Positions 60,769-64,000 of a stretch of DNA of 64,000 nt are shown here, piece by piece. A model generated the notes under the pieces. That model saw only the letters and a program-made list of their open reading frames with translations, was not told where the DNA came from and ran no database searches. The DNA is taken from assembly GCF_018390535.1 (NCBI RefSeq), contig NZ_JAHBBW010000011.1, forward strand, positions 88,664 to 152,663, read 5' to 3'. This DNA is from Bacteroides propionicigenes. Lineage in GTDB: Bacteria; Bacteroidota; Bacteroidia; Bacteroidales; Bacteroidaceae. How positions within the stretch are numbered: the first letter of the stretch is position 1; the number at the start of each line of letters is the position of its first letter. A program made the translations under genes and the position numbers.

Positions 60769-61553
60769 AAAGAGTACACTACATAGATAACTATCTGCTG
60801 AACCCGCAGCACCCGGTCACGGTGAACCTGATCGGCGCGGGAGGAACCGGCTCGCAGGTATTGACCTGTCTGGCACGGCTGGACGTGACATTGCGGGCAC
60901 TCGGACATCCGGGATTGTTCGTAACACTTTATGACCCGGACATAGTGACGGATGCCAACATCGGTCGCCAGCTTTTCGGCTGTTCCGACCTTGGACTGAA
61001 CAAGGCGCAATGCCTGATTACCCGAGTGAACAATTTCTTCGGCAATGACTGGAAAGCGGTACCGGATATTTTCCCGACCGTGCTGAAAGATGCCAGACGG
61101 GATGACATGGCGAATATCACCGTCACCTGTACCGACAACATCAAGTCACGGCTTGACTTATGGAACGTATTGAAAGCCGTGCCCACCTCGAATTACCGTG
61201 ATTACGAAACACCGCTTTACTGGATGGATTTCGGGAACACACAAAGTACGGGTCAGGTTGTGTTGGGAACCATACCCAAGAAAATAAAACAGCCCGCTTC
61301 CGAGTTGTACAAGACTGTCGATTCGTTGAAGGTCATTACCCGGTTCGTGAAATACGCGAGGGTGAAGGAGGCGGATTCAGGACCGAGCTGCTCCTTGGCG
61401 GAGGCGTTGGAAAAGCAGGACTTGTTCATCAACTCCACACTGGCACAACTCGGATGCAATATCCTTTGGAAGATGTTCCGTAACGGGATGTTGGAACATC
61501 ACGGGCTGTTCCTTAATTTAGAAACGATGAAAGTGAATCCGATAATGATATAA
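60765..61553 (+). CDS. PRTRC system ThiF-family protein
   Basis: 262 residues. ThiF/MoeB/E1-type ATP-binding loop VNLIGAGGTGSQVLTCLARL (about 18-37), then VTLYDPDIVTDANIGRQLFG, with the Asp and Arg expected to hold ATP, and later a conserved Asn/Asp region (VTCTDNIKSRLDLWNVLKA). Such proteins adenylate the C-terminus of small partners. No CxxC zinc pairs are seen, and the catalytic Cys is not certain. Last gene of the PRTRC cassette. Confidence 0.88.
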   Translation: MKRVHYIDNYLLNPQHPVTVNLIGAGGTGSQVLTCLARLDVTLRALGHPGLFVTLYDPDIVTDANIGRQLFGCSDLGLNKAQCLITRVNNFFGNDWKAVPDIFPTVLKDARRDDMANITVTCTDNIKSRLDLWNVLKAVPTSNYRDYETPLYWMDFGNTQSTGQVVLGTIPKKIKQPASELYKTVDSLKVITRFVKYARVKEADSGPSCSLAEALEKQDLFINSTLAQLGCNILWKMFRNGMLEHHGLFLNLETMKVNPIMI

Positions 61554-61640
61554 CTTGTTTAAAAGAGGATGAGCCAAATGCAAATTTTGTAAGAATCAAA
61601 TCTAAACGAACATAATTTCACTTTACGCACATGTTAATAA

Positions 61641-62396
61641 TTACCTGTCAATCCATTCCTTAAGCCTCTGCGCCTTTTCCTTACTCACTTGTATTTCCGT
61701 TTTCGGATAACCTTTCAAACGGACAATCAACTTTCCTCCAAAATAATTACCGAGGAACAAAACGTGCTCTACATTGATAATATATTGGCGGTTTGCCCGG
61801 AAGAAATAGTCGGGATTCAGTTGGTGTTCAAGTTCATCCATTGACACATTGACCACTTCGGAAGTGCCGTTGTTAAGACGGAGATATACAATCTTGTTTT
61901 CTGTTTCGATGTGGTTGATGTCCGAAACGCGCACGGTCTTATATCCGTCACGGTAAGGAAGCAAGAAACGCTCCCGATAACGGAACTTGTTCTTCTGTAA
62001 GGCATCGAAAAGCTGCTGTAGGTTTTCGTCGGTGTAATTCTTACCGGCTTTGGCCGCCTTGTCAATGGCCGCTTCAAGTTCATCCGAATCCAACGGTTTC
62101 AGAAGATAGTCGAAACTGTTGAACTTGAATGCTTGTACCGCATATTCGTCGTATGCGGTGGTAAATATGATGGGTATGGTTGCCGGGGCATATTTTAGAG
62201 CTTCGAAACTCAAACCGTCAGTCAAACGGATATCCGCCAGAATGAGGTTTGTGGTTTTGCCGGATTGAAAGAATTCGACCGTCTCTTTGATGCTGGCAAG
62301 AGGGCCTTCGACAATAAATGTTCTGTCAATGTCGTTCAGCAGCCTTATGAGGCGTTTGGCATTGCGTGGCTCGTCTTCAAGAATCAGTATGTTCAT
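61641..62396 (-). CDS. LytTR-family response regulator
   Basis: 251 residues. Receiver domain (residues 1-120) with acidic pocket LEDEP, phosphoacceptor D55 in LADIRLTDG, the Thr/Lys positions in FTTAYDEYAV and YLLKPLDSDE. C-terminal LytTR DNA-binding domain (about 150-250; RERFLLPYRDGYKTVRVSDI, YFFRANRQYIINVEHV). It overlaps the kinase gene by 20 bases. Targets cannot be told; whether the pair belongs to the ICE or the chromosome is unclear. Confidence 0.93.
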   Translation of the reverse strand: MNILILEDEPRNAKRLIRLLNDIDRTFIVEGPLASIKETVEFFQSGKTTNLILADIRLTDGLSFEALKYAPATIPIIFTTAYDEYAVQAFKFNSFDYLLKPLDSDELEAAIDKAAKAGKNYTDENLQQLFDALQKNKFRYRERFLLPYRDGYKTVRVSDINHIETENKIVYLRLNNGTSEVVNVSMDELEHQLNPDYFFRANRQYIINVEHVLFLGNYFGGKLIVRLKGYPKTEIQVSKEKAQRLKEWIDR

Positions 62397-63444
62397 AGGG
62401 GATGGTGTTTTTTATGATGGGCAGACTTACCGAATAGAAGTTTTCGGCATTCTCTATCTTGACCTTTTTATCACAAAGCAAAGCGTATCGTTCTGTGATA
62501 TTTTTAAGTCCTAAACCGGTTGATTCGATTGGGGACATCAAAGGTGACTTAAGATTGCTGACTGTTATATAATCATCGGACAGCTTTATGTCGATGACCA
62601 GCGGATGTTCAGATGAAAAGCTGTTATGTTTTATTGCGTTTTCCACAAGAAGCTGCAATACAGCCGGTGGAAGAAAACCTTTGCATTGTCTGACGCCCGG
62701 ACTTACTTTTGCAATGACACCTTCGTCGTGGCGCACTTTCATCAAGTACAAGTATGAATCAAGAAACTTGATTTCGTCCGCGACAGGTATCAGGTTTCGG
62801 TCCAAGTTGGTGATGATGTATCGGTATACTTTCGACAGATTGCTCAGGAATTTTCCGGCAAGTCCGCTATCCTCCTCAATCAGCTCCAGCAGATTGTTGA
62901 AGTTGTTGAACATGAAATGCGGATTGATTTGCAGTTTCAGGGAATTGAGCTGTGACTGCAAGGCTATCTCCTTTTCTTTCATCAGTGCCATTTCAAGTGC
63001 CTGTTTCTCGTTGCGTGCCTTGATGTAAGACTGAAGATAGAACGTGTTGGCATAGACGCTTGACAAGAATGTGGAAATCATGGCAAAAGTATATGCGCCT
63101 TTCATGTTGAGGAGCTCGTCAAGAAGCCCGTTGCCGTTTTCACCCCATAAGAAGTTGAACAAAGAAATCATGCCGAATGCGACAACGTTGTTCAGGGTAA
63201 AAAGGCAGGAAGCATAGACAATCACCCACACATAAGATGTCCTAAATGGCAATACCCTAAAGACCAAAAAGGAAAATCCTAAAGAGATGTAGGTAAACAG
63301 CATACACAACAGATAATCGATGATATAATCGGCTATTGCCATCTCCGGTAATTGGCCGGCGGTTTCATCATCGAGTATAAACCACAGAATGAGGTAGAGC
63401 ATATAGGAAACGGTTGATAACAACAGACCGTTCTTCCAATTCAT
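62377..63444 (-). CDS. LytS/YehU-type sensor histidine kinase
   Basis: About 355 residues from Met 63444 (MNWKNGLLLSTVSYMLYLIL). An in-frame ATG at 63468 would be almost leaderless given the -7 box at 63477-63484. Four or more membrane segments are in the first 150 residues. The phosphoacceptor block is LKLQINPHFMFNNFNNLLEL (His near 196), and the ATPase region has LQLLVENAIKHNSF (N box) and STGLGLKNITERYALL (G box). It pairs with the adjacent LytTR regulator. No ligand domain is recognised beyond the membrane part. Confidence 0.92.
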   Translation of the reverse strand: MNWKNGLLLSTVSYMLYLILWFILDDETAGQLPEMAIADYIIDYLLCMLFTYISLGFSFLVFRVLPFRTSYVWVIVYASCLFTLNNVVAFGMISLFNFLWGENGNGLLDELLNMKGAYTFAMISTFLSSVYANTFYLQSYIKARNEKQALEMALMKEKEIALQSQLNSLKLQINPHFMFNNFNNLLELIEEDSGLAGKFLSNLSKVYRYIITNLDRNLIPVADEIKFLDSYLYLMKVRHDEGVIAKVSPGVRQCKGFLPPAVLQLLVENAIKHNSFSSEHPLVIDIKLSDDYITVSNLKSPLMSPIESTGLGLKNITERYALLCDKKVKIENAENFYSVSLPIIKNTIPYEHTDS

Positions 63445-63476
63445 TATTTTTATATTCTCGTTGGCCATATCAGATA

Positions 63477-63484
63477 CAAAGTTA
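63477..63484 (-). promoter_or_regulatory. Predicted -7 box of the kinase-regulator operon
   Basis: TAACTTTG on the minus strand fits TAnnTTTG; transcription would start near 63470. Confidence 0.55.
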
Positions 63485-63814
63485 CTTCATATTCCGCAAA
63501 AATAGGGATTTACATCTTTAGTTGATAGGATAAAACCGACTGAAACGGATAAAATCACCATTGAAGTGATGAAAATGAATGTTGAAACGGATGGAGTTGC
63601 ACTTTATGTTTGCCGAAATACCATTTAGAAAATCTGTTTTTCAAAATAAACCGCCTATTTGGGCGGTTCAGATATAAATTTATCCGTTTCAGCCGAATTT
63701 TACTGTTACAGCCAAAGCAACACGGGTAATTTTGCATCCATATAGGGTAAATACCGCATGATAAAGTCTGAATCAACCAAATTTTTAAGTAGCCCTTAAT
63801 TCCGCAACACTATT
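63485..63814. other. Intergenic region with a short hairpin
   Basis: No convincing gene. AACCGCC (63649-63655) and GGCGGTT (63662-63668) form a perfect 7-bp stem followed on the minus strand by a T-rich run, a possible terminator. A 10-base GTAATTTTGC at 63726-63735 fits the GTANNTTTGC core used by CTnDOT-type integrases, but equally a -7 box; no partner is seen. Confidence 0.4.
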
Positions 63815-63881
63815 ATAAAATATTTTTTTTAAGTACCTGAGCAACAAAAAGTTGCTCAGGTACTTAAAAAAAATATTTTAT
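63815..63881. terminator. 31-bp perfect inverted repeat (strong bidirectional terminator or element end)
   Basis: Arms 63815-63845 and 63851-63881 are exact reverse complements around AAAAA. Each arm combines TAAGTACCTGAGCAAC-type GC-bearing sequence with eight T or A and then ATATTTTA, so both strands offer a stem followed by U-rich RNA. It overlaps the stop codon of the partial frame entering from the right. Confidence 0.75.
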
Positions 63882-63998
63882 CCTCAAATCCGCAACTAAG
63901 CTCTTCAGCGTCCTTCTTGCGTCTAAACGTCCTCTCATCACTGAATTAGCAGATAAATTGAGGCTGAAATACCCACTTCTGCCCACAATATCCCCTTG
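63864..63998 (-). CDS. Partial open frame at the right edge, unidentified
   Basis: The last 44 codons of a minus-strand frame (QGDIVGRSGYFSLNLSANSV, then MRGRLDARRTLKSLVADLRI) end at TAA 63866-63864 inside the 31-bp inverted repeat. It could be the C-terminus of a gene using that hairpin as terminator. The plus strand is also open here, so the call is weak. Confidence 0.3.
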   Translation of the reverse strand, partial: QGDIVGRSGYFSLNLSANSVMRGRLDARRTLKSLVADLRIKYFF

Positions 63999-64000
63999 CC

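Noticed and set aside
63726..63735. GTAATTTTGC as a CTnDOT-type att core (GTANNTTTGC)
   Set aside because: The same pattern is an ordinary Bacteroidetes -7 box. The nearest similar site at the left end (11034-11042) is in inverted orientation and has C for the first G, so no direct-repeat pair exists.
63555..63776. 73-codon minus-strand frame
   Set aside because: It crosses the 63649-63668 hairpin in an AT-rich intergenic region and shows no recognisable domain.

Overview
The window comes from a Bacteroidales bacterium, most likely Bacteroides or Parabacteroides. The signs are a SusC/RagA receptor under an ECF sigma/FecR pair, Bacteroidetes-type promoters (TTG then TAnnTTTG), A-rich ribosome-binding regions, and a CTnDOT-style transfer operon (traA to traQ). 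Two parts differ in base composition: an AT-rich chromosomal flank (1 to about 10.9 kb) and a GC-richer integrative conjugative element (ICE) from about 11.1 kb to at least 61.5 kb. No integrase, excisionase or convincing att site is in the window, so the ICE ends are unresolved and its recombination module is probably to the right of 64 kb.

Flank. Positions 1-5163 hold a nearly complete SusC-like TonB-dependent receptor (runs off the left edge), its FecR-type anti-sigma factor and its ECF sigma factor, all on the minus strand. Positions 5196-9712 mix intact genes (flavodoxin-like lipoprotein, DUF3737 beta-helix protein, MalY/PatB aminotransferase) with three decayed genes (ECF-transporter S component, flavin reductase, aldo/keto reductase). 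At 10098-10911 is a CRISPR array with 47-nt repeats of the Cas9 type and no cas gene nearby. Each intact repeat contains what looks like a complete Bacteroidetes promoter.

ICE. Left to right: DUF4121/DUF4942-like genes and a 1000-residue methylase-SNF2 helicase (11.3-16.2 kb); an operon of small accessory proteins starting with an ArdA-like antirestriction protein (16.4-22.6 kb); DUF4120 and DUF3871 (23.3-24.6 kb); the minus-strand operon traE to traQ plus lysozyme (36.3 to 24.6 kb); SLOG-family and unknown genes (36.7-38.4 kb); the minus-strand traA operon (40.9 to 38.6 kb); oriT-like inverted repeats and mobA-mobB-mobC (41.2-47.7 kb), with mobC split by a group II intron; a small-protein operon with DUF4326 and a second DUF4120 (47.9-49.8 kb); an AbiE toxin-antitoxin pair; a DUF3945/DUF4099-topoisomerase III operon (52.4-56.6 kb); and a PRTRC cassette (57.7-61.6 kb). 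A LytTR response regulator and LytS-like kinase follow (61.6-63.4 kb), then a 31-bp perfect hairpin.

How it may work together. Two regulatory layers can be read from the sequence. First, the traA, traE and DUF3945-topB promoters share an upstream ACGTGATG box at 66, 66 and 55 bp from the -7 element, which suggests one transfer regulator. Second, seven dispersed quasi-palindromes of about 140-160 nt each sit just upstream of a plus-strand accessory operon. In each, the left arm carries a promoter-like TTG-N22/23-TAnnTTTG reading away from the gene in duplex DNA, and the -7 box falls in an unpaired internal loop when one strand folds. This is the layout expected of single-stranded-DNA promoters (Frpo/ssi type), which would switch on antirestriction and other early genes from the incoming strand during conjugation. 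I regard this as the most interesting candidate system here. It is an inference from sequence and needs experimental proof.
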